A stretch of 64,000 nt of DNA from NCBI RefSeq assembly GCF_007829335.1, contig NZ_VIWO01000002.1, forward strand, positions 806,001 through 870,000, written 5' to 3'. A program made the translations under genes and the position numbers. The stretch comes from Chitinophaga polysaccharea (lineage in GTDB: Bacteria > Bacteroidota > Bacteroidia > Chitinophagales > Chitinophagaceae). This document shows positions 24,973 to 33,813 of this stretch, piece by piece. The stretch's first letter is position 1; each line of letters starts with the position of its first letter. The notes under the pieces are model-generated. The model did not search any database, was not told the DNA's origin, and saw only the letters and a program-made list of their open reading frames with translations.

Positions 24973-25668
24973 TTATTTCTTATCGCTCATTACCGGAACA
25001 TCCGCCGGTGGGGTTACTTCGCCCAAACTTACAGGGGAATAGGTGATCGCTGTAGCAATGACATTGAGCTTTTTGTTGTCGACTCCCAGCACGAGACCTT
25101 TATCTGATGAAAACCCCATTGGACCTGCGCGGAGCGGTAGTGCATCAGTTACCCACAAGGTCATCTCTCCCATCTCTTTACTTTTTATGACCATTTCACG
25201 GCAGGGAAATCCTAGTATTTCTTTGGTTCTTTTACCGGTTTCAATTTTTGCTGAGTCCACAGATATGCTTGCCTTCCCAACAGCTTTATATCCTTTCTCC
25301 ATTGGTATCAACGTCTTCTTACCATTTGCTTCCTGCAACGACCAGCTCTGTCCGGTAGCGGCATCGGTGTAAACAGCTATCTGTCCATCGTTGGTAACGA
25401 TTTTTACTTTTGCCCCTTCATCCGATGTAATCTCATCCGGATCTTTACGGGATAAACGTGCTTTGCTACCGTTAAAATACAGTACTTCTTTATTCACTAC
25501 TTTCTCCGGTACCAGGTCTTTATACTGTTGCTGATCGGGTTTCATGGATGCCCGCACGTTCAGGGTAACTTCATAGTCAATTTTACCCTGGCTTTTGTCC
25601 TGTGCCATGCCTACGGCTGTAGAGAGGCTCGCCATGGCGAGCAGAAACATCATCTTTTTCATATGCAT
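24973..25668 (-). CDS. GLPGLI family protein
   Basis: A 231-residue exported protein with signal peptide (MKKMMFLLAMASLSTAVGMAQ). The core has the GLPGLI-family pattern: a repeated strand set with GKIDYEVTLNV at the start, the FNGSKARLSRKD strand, and GFPCREMVIKSKEMGEMTLWVTDALPLRAGPMGF, where the family-defining Gly-Leu/Phe-Pro-Gly-like turn occurs. The family is confined mainly to Bacteroidota and has no proven function; its members often sit beside TonB-receptor-like genes, as here. The start overlaps the receptor stop by one base (TAATG). The second ATG at 25662 is the better signal-peptide start. Confidence 0.88.
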   Translation of the reverse strand: MHMKKMMFLLAMASLSTAVGMAQDKSQGKIDYEVTLNVRASMKPDQQQYKDLVPEKVVNKEVLYFNGSKARLSRKDPDEITSDEGAKVKIVTNDGQIAVYTDAATGQSWSLQEANGKKTLIPMEKGYKAVGKASISVDSAKIETGKRTKEILGFPCREMVIKSKEMGEMTLWVTDALPLRAGPMGFSSDKGLVLGVDNKKLNVIATAITYSPVSLGEVTPPADVPVMSDKK

Positions 25669-28457
25669 TATTTATTTTTTGTTTTTGGAAAGTGTCTGAA
25701 TTTATATACCGCACTGAGTAAAAAATATCTTCCCAGTACGCTGTTCTGCCTATCTTCTATATAACCGCTGCCACTAATACGATTGATGGTGGTATTACGA
25801 TTGAGGAGGTCCTTCGCTTCCGCCCGCAGGGAGAAAGACTTGCCGATTCCTTTAGTAATAGCGGCATTCACTAATAATATGGTGTTATTATACCCGGCGG
25901 CCATACCTAAAGAACTGAAGCCATCTGTTCCGGCTTCCAATGAAATATCCCATGGCAGTGTTACAATGGACTCCACTCCATACATCAGCAGCCAGTTTTT
26001 TTCCGGTAGCAGCGGCGTAGCGGAAAACCGGCGCATATTCCAGGCGGCGCTCCCGCGTGCCGACACATTGATGTTATCTCCCAGGTAGTAGTTGAAATTC
26101 ATATCCGGGGTGATAGACCAGGTACGGTTAATGTTGGGCAGGCTATTCGTAAAAGTGAGACTGCGCACATAGGTAGCGCTGATACCGGCCGTAAGGGAAG
26201 AACTATTGTGGCCGATACCAATGCTTTTGCCCACTGCCAGCGACCCGTTAAGATTCCCCGCAACATTCACCGGGATGATTCGTTGCTTACCGCTGGCGGC
26301 TTCAATGCTGGTACTGTCCGTTATATCCCTGTTATAGTAGGTAAAATCGGCCCTAGCGTAGATACTATTGCCTCCTGTTGGTTGAAAGTTGCTGAACGAT
26401 AGTTGTAAATGCTGGCTCTTTTTCTGTTGTAGCAATGGATTCCCCTTTCGTATGTAAAGCGGATCGCTGTTGTCTTCCAGCGGTTGAAGCTGGGCCACAG
26501 AAGGGGCTGCTGCGTCCATGTTATACCGGAAGATCAACTTCGTTGTTTTATTTTGCTTCCATTCCGCGTAAGCTTCCGGCAGCCATGCCTGGTAGTTACT
26601 CTTCACGTGATAGCCTTTCATATCGGAGTTACCACGAATATTAAACTGGCGCCAGCCGGCTCCCACCGTATATAGCAGGTGTTTGTGATTCCCGGCAAGG
26701 GATAATTTGCTGGTATATTGCCAGGAATTTGCGTCGTATATATCGCTCAGCTGTGCATCTGACTCAGTATAATGACCACTGGCATCGCGGTCGCGTACCT
26801 GCCGGTTGTACTTCCCCTGGCTGTAGTAAAACATTTGTCCGGCCTGCAGGCTGAAAGCGCGTGATAATGGTTCGGTATACAGCAAGTTAGTGTTTACACT
26901 GTACACATCTCCCTTGTCGGTTCGCTGCTGGTCTGTGGTGGTTTGCTTTTCTCCTCCTGGCAGGTTATAGAAATTGCTGGTGTTCCTGTTGTATGTTTCC
27001 CCTGTATTATGATAGTACTCCGGCATTACATTCAGCACTACCGTGCGGCCTGGCTTGGCCAGCCGGTGACGCAGGAGTATATCGGTGGTCAGCAACTGCT
27101 GTTTGTTATGACTGTTGGTTAACTGCCGTCCTTCATTCAACAACTTTATCCCACCAGCGGTAAAGGACCGGTAGCTGCGATCTTCCTGGTTACTGCCGCC
27201 ATTGATACTCATATGAGGCGATATTTTCAGCGAAGTGCGGGAATTGAATTTAATGTCCCCGCTCATATCGATGCGCTGGTTGGTATTGTTGCCCGATGTG
27301 TTGCCTGCCTGGAGATAGTTATACGCGGTGTCCGGCATTCGGTACTGCCTGGCATAATTATAACTATTGCTGGTACGATTATTATTGTAGAAATAACTGC
27401 TGCGCCACTTTAAATTGTCCCAGTCGTTATTGAAGTTTACGCCGCCGAATTTAGTATCCGTCAATCCAATAGGGCGGGCTATTTCAGCGATACTTCCACT
27501 ATTACCTTCCATCCGCACTCCTTTCATGCGCGACAGCTCTGATAACGCCGCCGGAGGCAGGTTGCTGAGCATGTTCTGATCTTTCATTACCAGCTGCAAC
27601 AGCTCTGATGCGCTGAATCCCGACTTATTAACGTTGTTCCCTTTGAGTAATCCCGAGAGCTGCATATCGCCGGCAAAGCTGTTAGCGTTGATACCGCCTT
27701 CATAGCGGCCATCGGTGCCTATCCCTGCACTGGCATTTCCAAAGAAGCCACGTTTCCGGTTCTTCTTAGTCACCAGGTTGATAGTCTTTGCCTGTTGCCC
27801 GTCGGCAACGCCGGTAAATTCAGTCATCTCACTCTGCTTGTCCAGCACCTGTACTTTGTCGATCATATCCGCAGGAAGGTTGCGGGTAGCAACAGAGGGA
27901 TCGCTGCCAAAAAACTCTTTACCATCTACGAGAACGCGTTGTACTTGTTCTCCTTGGGCCTTGATGGAACCGTCGCGCTCTACTTGTACGCCAGGTAGCT
28001 TACGCAGTAGATCTTCCACCACCGCGTTGTCTTTCGTTTTAAATTTCGCTGCATTATATTCTACGGTATCACCTAACATCCGTACCGGTGGGATGTCTTC
28101 CTTAATCGTTACTTCCCTGAGCGTTAGCCCCGGGATGAGGGCGATGCTGTCGGGCCATATACCAGGTATGGTTACACGAAGTTGTTGATCCTGGTAGCCC
28201 AGGTAATGTATCGTCAGGTAGTATTTACCGTTTGGAATGTTCGTGAAAAATATTTTCCCTTGCTGACTGGCGATGGCAGAGCGGAATGCCACCGTGTCTC
28301 CTGTTATACGGAGGCTAACGGAAGCTCCGGCTAGCGGCCGGCCCGTAGCCTTATCCTGCACAAATGTTTGTACCGATGTTTGTGCTGCGACAACACCCGG
28401 TAGCAGGCAATATAAAAGTATGAGTAGCGGTAGCATTCTTAGCATAGTCGTTTGCAT
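25668..28457 (-). CDS. TonB-dependent receptor-like outer membrane beta-barrel protein (OMP_b-brl_3 type)
   Basis: A 929-residue outer membrane protein. In order: signal peptide (LPLLILLYCLLPGVVAAQ), carboxypeptidase-regulatory-like domain (~28-120, VQDKATGRPLAGASVSLRIT), plug-like domain (~130-230, VEDLLRKLPGVQVERDGSIK, RVLVDGKEFFG), then a long barrel ending FLLSAVYKFRHFPKTKNK. It belongs to the outer-membrane beta-barrel family 3 group, which have no SusD partner. It is translationally coupled to the GLPGLI gene and follows a two-component system on the same strand. A candidate direct-repeat operator and a TAGCTTTG box sit just upstream. Cargo unknown. Confidence 0.92.
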   Translation of the reverse strand: MQTTMLRMLPLLILLYCLLPGVVAAQTSVQTFVQDKATGRPLAGASVSLRITGDTVAFRSAIASQQGKIFFTNIPNGKYYLTIHYLGYQDQQLRVTIPGIWPDSIALIPGLTLREVTIKEDIPPVRMLGDTVEYNAAKFKTKDNAVVEDLLRKLPGVQVERDGSIKAQGEQVQRVLVDGKEFFGSDPSVATRNLPADMIDKVQVLDKQSEMTEFTGVADGQQAKTINLVTKKNRKRGFFGNASAGIGTDGRYEGGINANSFAGDMQLSGLLKGNNVNKSGFSASELLQLVMKDQNMLSNLPPAALSELSRMKGVRMEGNSGSIAEIARPIGLTDTKFGGVNFNNDWDNLKWRSSYFYNNNRTSNSYNYARQYRMPDTAYNYLQAGNTSGNNTNQRIDMSGDIKFNSRTSLKISPHMSINGGSNQEDRSYRSFTAGGIKLLNEGRQLTNSHNKQQLLTTDILLRHRLAKPGRTVVLNVMPEYYHNTGETYNRNTSNFYNLPGGEKQTTTDQQRTDKGDVYSVNTNLLYTEPLSRAFSLQAGQMFYYSQGKYNRQVRDRDASGHYTESDAQLSDIYDANSWQYTSKLSLAGNHKHLLYTVGAGWRQFNIRGNSDMKGYHVKSNYQAWLPEAYAEWKQNKTTKLIFRYNMDAAAPSVAQLQPLEDNSDPLYIRKGNPLLQQKKSQHLQLSFSNFQPTGGNSIYARADFTYYNRDITDSTSIEAASGKQRIIPVNVAGNLNGSLAVGKSIGIGHNSSSLTAGISATYVRSLTFTNSLPNINRTWSITPDMNFNYYLGDNINVSARGSAAWNMRRFSATPLLPEKNWLLMYGVESIVTLPWDISLEAGTDGFSSLGMAAGYNNTILLVNAAITKGIGKSFSLRAEAKDLLNRNTTINRISGSGYIEDRQNSVLGRYFLLSAVYKFRHFPKTKNK

Positions 28458-28467
28458 TAATCTGTTG

Positions 28468-28475
28468 CAAAGCTA
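28468..28475 (-). promoter_or_regulatory. -7 promoter box for the receptor/GLPGLI genes
   Basis: Minus-strand TAGCTTTG matches TAnnTTTG. It is only 10 bases from the first possible ATG (28457), so initiation at ATG 28445 or 28436 (both before the signal peptide core) is possible. Confidence 0.45.
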
Positions 28476-28519
28476 TGGGGACGCCTACCGGGAATGGGTT
28501 AACGGGTATGTACATAGTC

Positions 28520-28534
28520 TTAAAGAGTGTTAAA
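28520..28534 (-). promoter_or_regulatory. Candidate response-regulator site before the receptor gene
   Basis: Two TTAAA half-sites with 10-base spacing (plus strand TTAAAGAGTGTTAAA), the spacing used by OmpR/PhoB-type dimers. The minus-strand reading TTTTAACACTCTTTAAG closely resembles TTTTAACAGTGATTAACAG upstream of the histidine kinase gene (30685-30703). It lies about 45 bases upstream of the receptor's -7 box. Confidence 0.45.
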
Positions 28535-28543
28535 ATTTTTCGC

Positions 28544-29236
28544 TTATACGATGAGTTTAAATCCTCGCGCGCGTACATTGATGATCTGTATATTACTATC
28601 GAAACGCAGGTATTTCCGCAGGCGCGTAATGTACACGTCCATGTTGCGGGCGTTAAAAAAACTGTCATCTCCCCACAACTCTATCAGTATATCTTTCCGA
28701 GAGGTGATGTTCCCGATATTGTCTGTCAGCATTTTCAACATATCGGCCTCCCGTTGCGACAAACGCTGCATACCATTTCCATGATGAAGCTCCTGGCGGC
28801 TATAGTCAAACAGGTATTCTCCCAGGCGACATTGCCCGCTGGCAGACGCCTGCTCTGGCGTATTCATTGTTCTTTTTAACAGGGCATGTATACGGAGTAT
28901 CAGCTCTTCCATACTAAAGGGCTTTTTGATATAATCATCCGCGCCTACACGAAAACCTTTCAGCACATCCTGTATTTCACTTTTGGCCGTTAGGAATACC
29001 AGTGGTATCTTATTATCGATGGTCCTGATTTCCTGCACCAACGTGATACCGTCTTTCTTCGGCATCATCACATCTATCACACAGATAGCTGGTTTGAAGC
29101 TGCGGTAAAGCTCCAGTCCCTCTACTCCATTGAAAGCTGTAGCCACGGCAAAGCCTTTCATTTCCAGCGTTTCTGCTACCACGCCGGCTAGTATTTCTTC
29201 GTCTTCCACCAACAGCAACCGTATCGGCTCACTCAT
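28544..29236 (-). CDS. OmpR/PhoB family response regulator
   Basis: A 230-residue response regulator. The receiver domain has acidic residues in LLLVEDEE, the phospho-acceptor Asp55 in CVIDVMMPKKDG and Lys in FLTAKSE. The C-terminal winged helix (~135-230) includes LSQREADMLKMLTDN and DVYITRLRKYLRFD. It overlaps the histidine kinase gene by four bases (ATGA), so the two are co-translated. It most likely controls its own operon and the receptor/GLPGLI genes that follow, both of which carry a similar 10-base-spaced direct repeat. Confidence 0.95.
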   Translation of the reverse strand: MSEPIRLLLVEDEEILAGVVAETLEMKGFAVATAFNGVEGLELYRSFKPAICVIDVMMPKKDGITLVQEIRTIDNKIPLVFLTAKSEIQDVLKGFRVGADDYIKKPFSMEELILRIHALLKRTMNTPEQASASGQCRLGEYLFDYSRQELHHGNGMQRLSQREADMLKMLTDNIGNITSRKDILIELWGDDSFFNARNMDVYITRLRKYLRFDSNIQIINVRARGFKLIV

Positions 29237-30645
29237 GACTTTCTTAATTGTATGGTAAATATAGTTCCTTTCCCGGGTGTGCTTTCCGCGCTGATGGATC
29301 CCTGCAGGCGTTCTACCAGCTTTTTCACATGGCTTAATCCCAGCCCATGCCCCTTCACTTCGTGAAGGTCGCCATGCGGTACGCGATAGAACCTATCAAA
29401 AATATAAGGCAGGTGTTGTTTTTCAATACCGACCCCCTGGTCTTCTATAAAAAAAAGATAGTACAGTTCATTCTCTCTTACCTGCAAAGAGATCCGCTTT
29501 TTCCCTGTAATCGTATATTTAATGGCGTTATCCAGCAGGTTGGAAAAAATTGTTTTTAAGGCCACCGGATAAGTATGTAACTGATCTCTGCTGATTTGAA
29601 TATCCAGTTGGATATCTACGCCCGGCAGGCCAAGAAAACGTTGGGTGACGGCTTTCAGCAGGGCAGTCAGTGAAATATCCTCCCCCGCACCGGTCAAATC
29701 GTCATCTCCATCTTCCAGCCTGGTCAGGGCCATAATATTGTCGACCAGCCCCTGTAACTTATGGATTTCATCCTTCCCGAGGCGAAGATAGCGCTCCGTC
29801 TTTCCGGCGTCATTCATCCCTCCGAAAGACAGCAATGCCTCATTGGTGGCTCTCAGGATCGCCACTGGCGTTTTCAGCTCATGGGTGATATTACTGATAA
29901 AATCATTCTTCATCACTTCCAGCTTCTTTTGCCGGACAATAATCCGCCATAAAGTCCAGATACAGCCAATGATCAGCAATACGAGGAAAAAAGAAAGTAC
30001 AATAGGCCAAAGGATTTTAAACAGCAACAGGTTATTGATGCCCTCAAAATGTACTACCAGCAACATGTTTTTTTGCTTCCGCACCACGGGCAACGTCACA
30101 AATCCTGTCTGCTGACCTGTTGGCGCAAAAGAGATGCTGAAAGGTAATGTAATGTGCCTGTTTTCCAGTTCTTTCCTGTAATTAACGGCTAACAGTGCGG
30201 TATCTATTTCCACCAGGTTGGACAAGGAAAATACGTTGGCAATCAGCTTTGTTACATTCAGACCGGTGCTCTCTGGTTGGATTTCTCTTTCGATAAGGGT
30301 ATCCCTTCCTTCAACCTCAGCTTCGTGTGAAATGACCTTAATGCCAGGCTGGGACCGGGCTCTGGTGAGCAGCGAATCGAACATCCTGCTATCTCCCCTG
30401 TTGATACTTACACTGCTACTCACGCTGAACTGCCGATTGCCGTATTGCTTTTCGCCGGGGTTAAGCGTCTTCACCGATTCTACCAACGTCACATCATGGG
30501 CCTTTTGCAGGGCGTCTGACGCTATCTGCCGGAAACTGGTTTCCTGGCTGATATAGGACGTGCGTAACCAGTACAGCTGAAAAGTCAGTACAGCCAATGC
30601 GGTGGGAATAACGATCCACCAGATACGCCGGATAATAGTGTCCAT
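29233..30645 (-). CDS. Sensor histidine kinase
   Basis: A 470-residue membrane kinase: membrane helix ~8-25, periplasmic sensor ~30-205 with no recognised domain, membrane helix ~210-232, then HisKA with the phospho-acceptor His255 in FISNITHELKTPVAILRA, and a HATPase_c domain with FSNLLDNAIKY (N box), EDQGVGI (G1) and GHGLGLSHVKKLV (G2). No HAMP domain is apparent between the second helix and HisKA. The partner regulator is encoded next with a four-base overlap. The signal is unknown; association with an outer-membrane receptor suggests envelope or nutrient sensing. Confidence 0.95.
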   Translation of the reverse strand: MDTIIRRIWWIVIPTALAVLTFQLYWLRTSYISQETSFRQIASDALQKAHDVTLVESVKTLNPGEKQYGNRQFSVSSSVSINRGDSRMFDSLLTRARSQPGIKVISHEAEVEGRDTLIEREIQPESTGLNVTKLIANVFSLSNLVEIDTALLAVNYRKELENRHITLPFSISFAPTGQQTGFVTLPVVRKQKNMLLVVHFEGINNLLLFKILWPIVLSFFLVLLIIGCIWTLWRIIVRQKKLEVMKNDFISNITHELKTPVAILRATNEALLSFGGMNDAGKTERYLRLGKDEIHKLQGLVDNIMALTRLEDGDDDLTGAGEDISLTALLKAVTQRFLGLPGVDIQLDIQISRDQLHTYPVALKTIFSNLLDNAIKYTITGKKRISLQVRENELYYLFFIEDQGVGIEKQHLPYIFDRFYRVPHGDLHEVKGHGLGLSHVKKLVERLQGSISAESTPGKGTIFTIQLRKS

Positions 30646-30649
30646 TTAG

Positions 30650-30657
30650 CAAATGTA
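30650..30657 (-). promoter_or_regulatory. -7 promoter box for the histidine kinase operon
   Basis: Minus-strand TACATTTG, full match to TAnnTTTG, only 4 bases from the ATG at 30645. This would give an almost leaderless transcript if used. Confidence 0.45.
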
Positions 30658-30686
30658 GTGGATGCCGGGGAGGGTGAAAAGGAATT

Positions 30687-30701
30687 TTAACAGTGATTAA
30701 C
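30687..30701. promoter_or_regulatory. Candidate response-regulator site before the kinase operon
   Basis: Two TTAAC half-sites with 10-base spacing (TTAACAGTGATTAAC), extended to TTTTAACAGTGATTAACAG. It lies about 30 bases upstream of the -7 box, the normal place for an OmpR-family activator. It resembles the site at 28520-28534, in inverted orientation relative to the genes. Confidence 0.45.
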
Positions 30702-30827
30702 AGTTTTGCAAGAAACATTAAGAGTAGGTGGCTCCTGTAAGCAATGACGCGTTTTTCTAAGCAGCTACCTAGTTAAAACCCTCCTGTAGTCGCGCAGTTC
30801 ATAATCTTACAATAGTTGCTCTTAGAC

Positions 30828-30860
30828 AAGCGTGATACATTTCTTTGAATTGTATCACGC
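30828..30860. repeat. Hairpin repeat, copy 1 (GCGTGATACA family)
   Basis: GCGTGATACA (30830-30839) pairs with TGTATCACGC (30851-30860). The same stem sequence recurs at 31988-32022 and 37829-37863. It lies between the kinase start and the terpene synthase end, downstream of the hairpin at 30931, and could be a back-up terminator. Confidence 0.7.
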
Positions 30861-30930
30861 CGGTATCCCCAATTGAAACACATCCAACTGTTGGTGGCCT
30901 AAAGAGCGAAAAAAACTTAGGATATAACCG

Positions 30931-30962
30931 ACCAGGAGGAAAACTGACACTTTCCTCCTGGT
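30931..30962 (-). terminator. Terminator-like hairpin at the terpene synthase stop
   Basis: ACCAGGAGGAAA and TTTCCTCCTGGT form a perfect 12-base stem with an 8-base loop directly after the terpene synthase stop codon. The U-tract is poor, which may be why a second hairpin follows at 30828-30860. Confidence 0.65.
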
Positions 30963-31907
30963 TCATATTACCCGTTCAGCACTACTTTCTTCATATCGCA
31001 TGGTGTAATTATACCAGTCCAGGTGACCAGCAGCCATCCACTCCAAGCCTTGTATATATTCTTCTACTGCCTGTTGCCAAACTCCAAAATCCGGCAAGGA
31101 TGACCGTATCGTCATGAACGCCTGTATGTCATGATCATGTTGTGCGATAGTAGCTTCAATCGCCTCTTCCAAAGAACACTTATTTGCATGTTGGATAATT
31201 AACACCAGGTTCGTAGCTTCAAGCCCCCGCTCCCTCGCAAGGGAAAGGCAGTCATTTGACCAGGCAGTGAAACGGTTGGTAAGTAAAATTAAACGTTGTA
31301 TATCGGGATGGTCCAGTACAAACGGCGGCAATATCCGGTTCATGGCAATTTCCAGCAGGTCTGTCACCGCAAACATGGCCGATGTGCGTGTCCTCAACAC
31401 CATATACGATTCTACAGAAGGATAGGCAATGAGCTTGCCATGATTATAGGATTGCTCGTCCTCCATGGCCTTGAAATAATCCGCCATATGTTCAATGAAC
31501 CGTTTCCTCCAGACAGGGGTAACATATGAGACCAACTCTGAAGAGAAAAGCGCTAGTTGCTTCATTATTTCATTATTTCTGACAACCGATTCCCCTTCCA
31601 ATATCGCCAACGCTTCCTGCGATATCTGGCGAAGCTCCCCGGGGGACCAGGGGCCAAAAAAATCATCATGAGCAAAAATCCATAGGAAAAACCGACTAAG
31701 AGGTATCAGCCGGTCCAAACTGGCCTGCGGAAAGAACCGGGGGCCCAGGCCGCCAAAGCGGGAGTGTCTATACCTGTTCAGCAAAGCTTTCGGCAAACAG
31801 GTATATTCCTCTATCCATTTCTGTACTTCGTTTTCAACAAAAGGAGCATGTGGACTGACACTGCAGGGAAAAGGATAGCGTAGTCTGAGGATTAGTTGGG
31901 TTTTCAT
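30963..31907 (-). CDS. Class I terpene synthase family protein
   Basis: A 314-residue cytoplasmic terpene cyclase of the bacterial Terpene_syn_C_2 type. The diagnostic sites can be placed: the Asp-rich motif at Asp81-Asp82 (FAHDDFFG), the pyrophosphate-sensor Arg172, the NSE triad Asn218/Ser222/Glu226 (NDCLSLARE) exactly 46 residues after that Arg, and the C-terminal Arg304-Tyr305 pair. It should cyclise a linear prenyl diphosphate, probably farnesyl diphosphate, to a volatile terpene. The Asp-rich motif lacks the usual third acidic residue (DDFFGP instead of DDxxD/E). No prenyltransferase, P450 or methyltransferase is adjacent, so the product is unlikely to be modified by neighbours. Confidence 0.92.
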   Translation of the reverse strand: MKTQLILRLRYPFPCSVSPHAPFVENEVQKWIEEYTCLPKALLNRYRHSRFGGLGPRFFPQASLDRLIPLSRFFLWIFAHDDFFGPWSPGELRQISQEALAILEGESVVRNNEIMKQLALFSSELVSYVTPVWRKRFIEHMADYFKAMEDEQSYNHGKLIAYPSVESYMVLRTRTSAMFAVTDLLEIAMNRILPPFVLDHPDIQRLILLTNRFTAWSNDCLSLARERGLEATNLVLIIQHANKCSLEEAIEATIAQHDHDIQAFMTIRSSLPDFGVWQQAVEEYIQGLEWMAAGHLDWYNYTMRYEESSAERVI

Positions 31908-31987
31908 AAGAGATGATTATCTCTAAACTTAAAACCTTCCACTGCGATAATTATGCAGTTTCTGATCTCCCGATATCTGCACATAGA

Positions 31988-32022
31988 AAGCGTGATACAT
32001 CCAAAAGGAATGTATCACGCTT
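31988..32022 (-). repeat. Hairpin repeat, copy 2; terminator of the PLD-like gene
   Basis: AAGCGTGATACATCC pairs with GGAATGTATCACGCTT (one bulge) around AAAA, a stem of about 15 bases. It lies 34 bases after the PLD-like gene stop on the minus strand and is followed there by TTTCT. It shares its stem sequence with the copies at 30828 and 37829. Confidence 0.75.
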
Positions 32023-32055
32023 CGCGATTTTCAAATGAACATACGCCGTAATTAA

Positions 32056-33813
32056 TTATTCTGCTTTTGCCGCCTTTTTGGCCTTGGGCTTAGGTGCAGC
32101 TTTGGGCTTAGGCTCAGGTTTGGAGTTCTGTAGAGCCGCTTGCTTAAAGTACCAATCCTGCCATACATCCGTCGTTTTCAGCCCATGATAGGCATCTGCC
32201 ATGGATGGACTGCTCTGTAAGATATACCTCCACCGGTAATGGTCGTATACATCCATTACGTGTACAACATAAGCGTTTGCCAGTTCTTTGTTGCCTTTAA
32301 TGATCAGCAGGTTTTCATCATTGGCGTAAGATGCCTTGTAGCCTAAATTGTGGCTGCCGGTAATCACTACCGGATTGTCGCCGTAGGCGTCAATTACCAC
32401 GATTTTATCGTGAATGATAGCATGCGCAAAATTGGAGGCCTTCAACAATTCCTGTTCCCAGTAAGAAAACTGGTCTTTGATATTTGACGCAGCCACCACA
32501 GTATCTATCTTATTTGATTCGCTGGCCAGCAAACTGGTATTGTAGTCGTTGACAGCCTTGGCATCGGTAGCGGCGCCACGGATATATAACTTAGGGTTAG
32601 CCTGTTGAATTTCCAACGCCTTGGTTAATATGCTGGGCGAGCCGGGTTGGAAAGCGAGGAATTGAATGGACTTCTGCGCTTTTTCCATCAGCTCAAACAC
32701 CTCTGCCATATCACCAGGTGCTGCCGGGTTGCTGGCAGGCTTTGTTTTCTTGGTGGTATTCGGAGAAAACCAGCAATCAATTTTTGTTGGAGCGATGTTA
32801 ACAGGATGTACTTCGTCATTGTTTGTCCGGAAGTCAGCGCTTTGTTCGGCATCATCAGCCTTCAGTGCTTTCCAGTAATCCAGGTAGCTTTTAGCTAATT
32901 CAGGTGAGGTAATGAGAATAGCATTGTTAGTTTGTGCACACATGCCGGTATATGTCCAGTTGGTGCTTCCCGATAATACCTTTTCTGCTTTTCCCTGGCT
33001 ATTTACATACACCAGGAATTTATTATGGCCGATATGCCCGTTGCCCAATATCCTGTCGGTAATATCGATACCGGCATCGTGCAATCTTCTACGGGAAGAC
33101 CTTTGATCTTCCGGAAGGTTGTCTTCATTTGTGTTGGGATCATCGTCGCCATTAGCGCCGGCATTCGACAAGATGATATGTAATTTCTTCCCAAGGCTTA
33201 ATAAGCCATCTATGAGCTCCGGATCATTCAGCTCATACAACGCCGCATAGCACTCCCCTCCTTTTGTTTTCACTTCCTGGATGATTTCCATCAGGGCATC
33301 TTTAATCTGTCCCATCAGGCGATTCCGCAATTCATTACCCGGTGTTTGAATGCTGGTCATCAATTTAGGACTGCTGGGGGTATGATTAGGCCCCTCAATG
33401 GCGTGCGACACCGATTGGGTGGAAATAATCCCCCTGTTGAAATAAGCTTTGATGTTGCCGCTGCCGGGCGATAGGGTCACTTCATTGGTATGCAGATGCA
33501 GCGATTTATCTGCTATCTGTTTCAGGTTTCCGGGAGTACCTACCATGGGAATAACGTTGTAGCTGTAAGTCTTTCCCCTGGTAGCCGTAAAATCACGCCA
33601 GTTAAATTTCTGAACAGGCCAGATACTCGTGTCCTGCGCCTTCCATTGTTCGTTTTTCTGGTTTTCAAAACCTACCCAGGCCGGGAGTATAGTAGCTACT
33701 CCAGTAGCTTTGTCGATCCGTTCCAGGCAAAAACCCAGGCATTGGGGAATTTTCTGATCATAGGACCATCTGATAAACGCCAGGTCATTATTGGCGTAAG
33801 CTTGTGCGTACAT
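32056..33813 (-). CDS. Phospholipase D-like (HKD) domain protein with basic C-terminal tail
   Basis: A 585-residue protein with two PLD-type half-domains. The first HKD site is His263-x-Lys265 (HIGHNKFLVYV) with GSTNWT downstream, but the Asp expected seven residues after His is replaced by Val. The second is complete: His468-Lys470-Asp475 (IIHDKIVVID) with GSHN downstream. Residues 1-150 look like a fibronectin/beta-rich module. The last ~25 residues are Lys/Pro/Ala-rich (PKPKAAPKPKAKKAAKAE), as in nucleic-acid-binding tails. There is no signal peptide. It may be a nuclease or phosphodiesterase rather than a lipase. Single gene. Confidence 0.88.
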   Translation of the reverse strand: MYAQAYANNDLAFIRWSYDQKIPQCLGFCLERIDKATGVATILPAWVGFENQKNEQWKAQDTSIWPVQKFNWRDFTATRGKTYSYNVIPMVGTPGNLKQIADKSLHLHTNEVTLSPGSGNIKAYFNRGIISTQSVSHAIEGPNHTPSSPKLMTSIQTPGNELRNRLMGQIKDALMEIIQEVKTKGGECYAALYELNDPELIDGLLSLGKKLHIILSNAGANGDDDPNTNEDNLPEDQRSSRRRLHDAGIDITDRILGNGHIGHNKFLVYVNSQGKAEKVLSGSTNWTYTGMCAQTNNAILITSPELAKSYLDYWKALKADDAEQSADFRTNNDEVHPVNIAPTKIDCWFSPNTTKKTKPASNPAAPGDMAEVFELMEKAQKSIQFLAFQPGSPSILTKALEIQQANPKLYIRGAATDAKAVNDYNTSLLASESNKIDTVVAASNIKDQFSYWEQELLKASNFAHAIIHDKIVVIDAYGDNPVVITGSHNLGYKASYANDENLLIIKGNKELANAYVVHVMDVYDHYRWRYILQSSPSMADAYHGLKTTDVWQDWYFKQAALQNSKPEPKPKAAPKPKAKKAAKAE

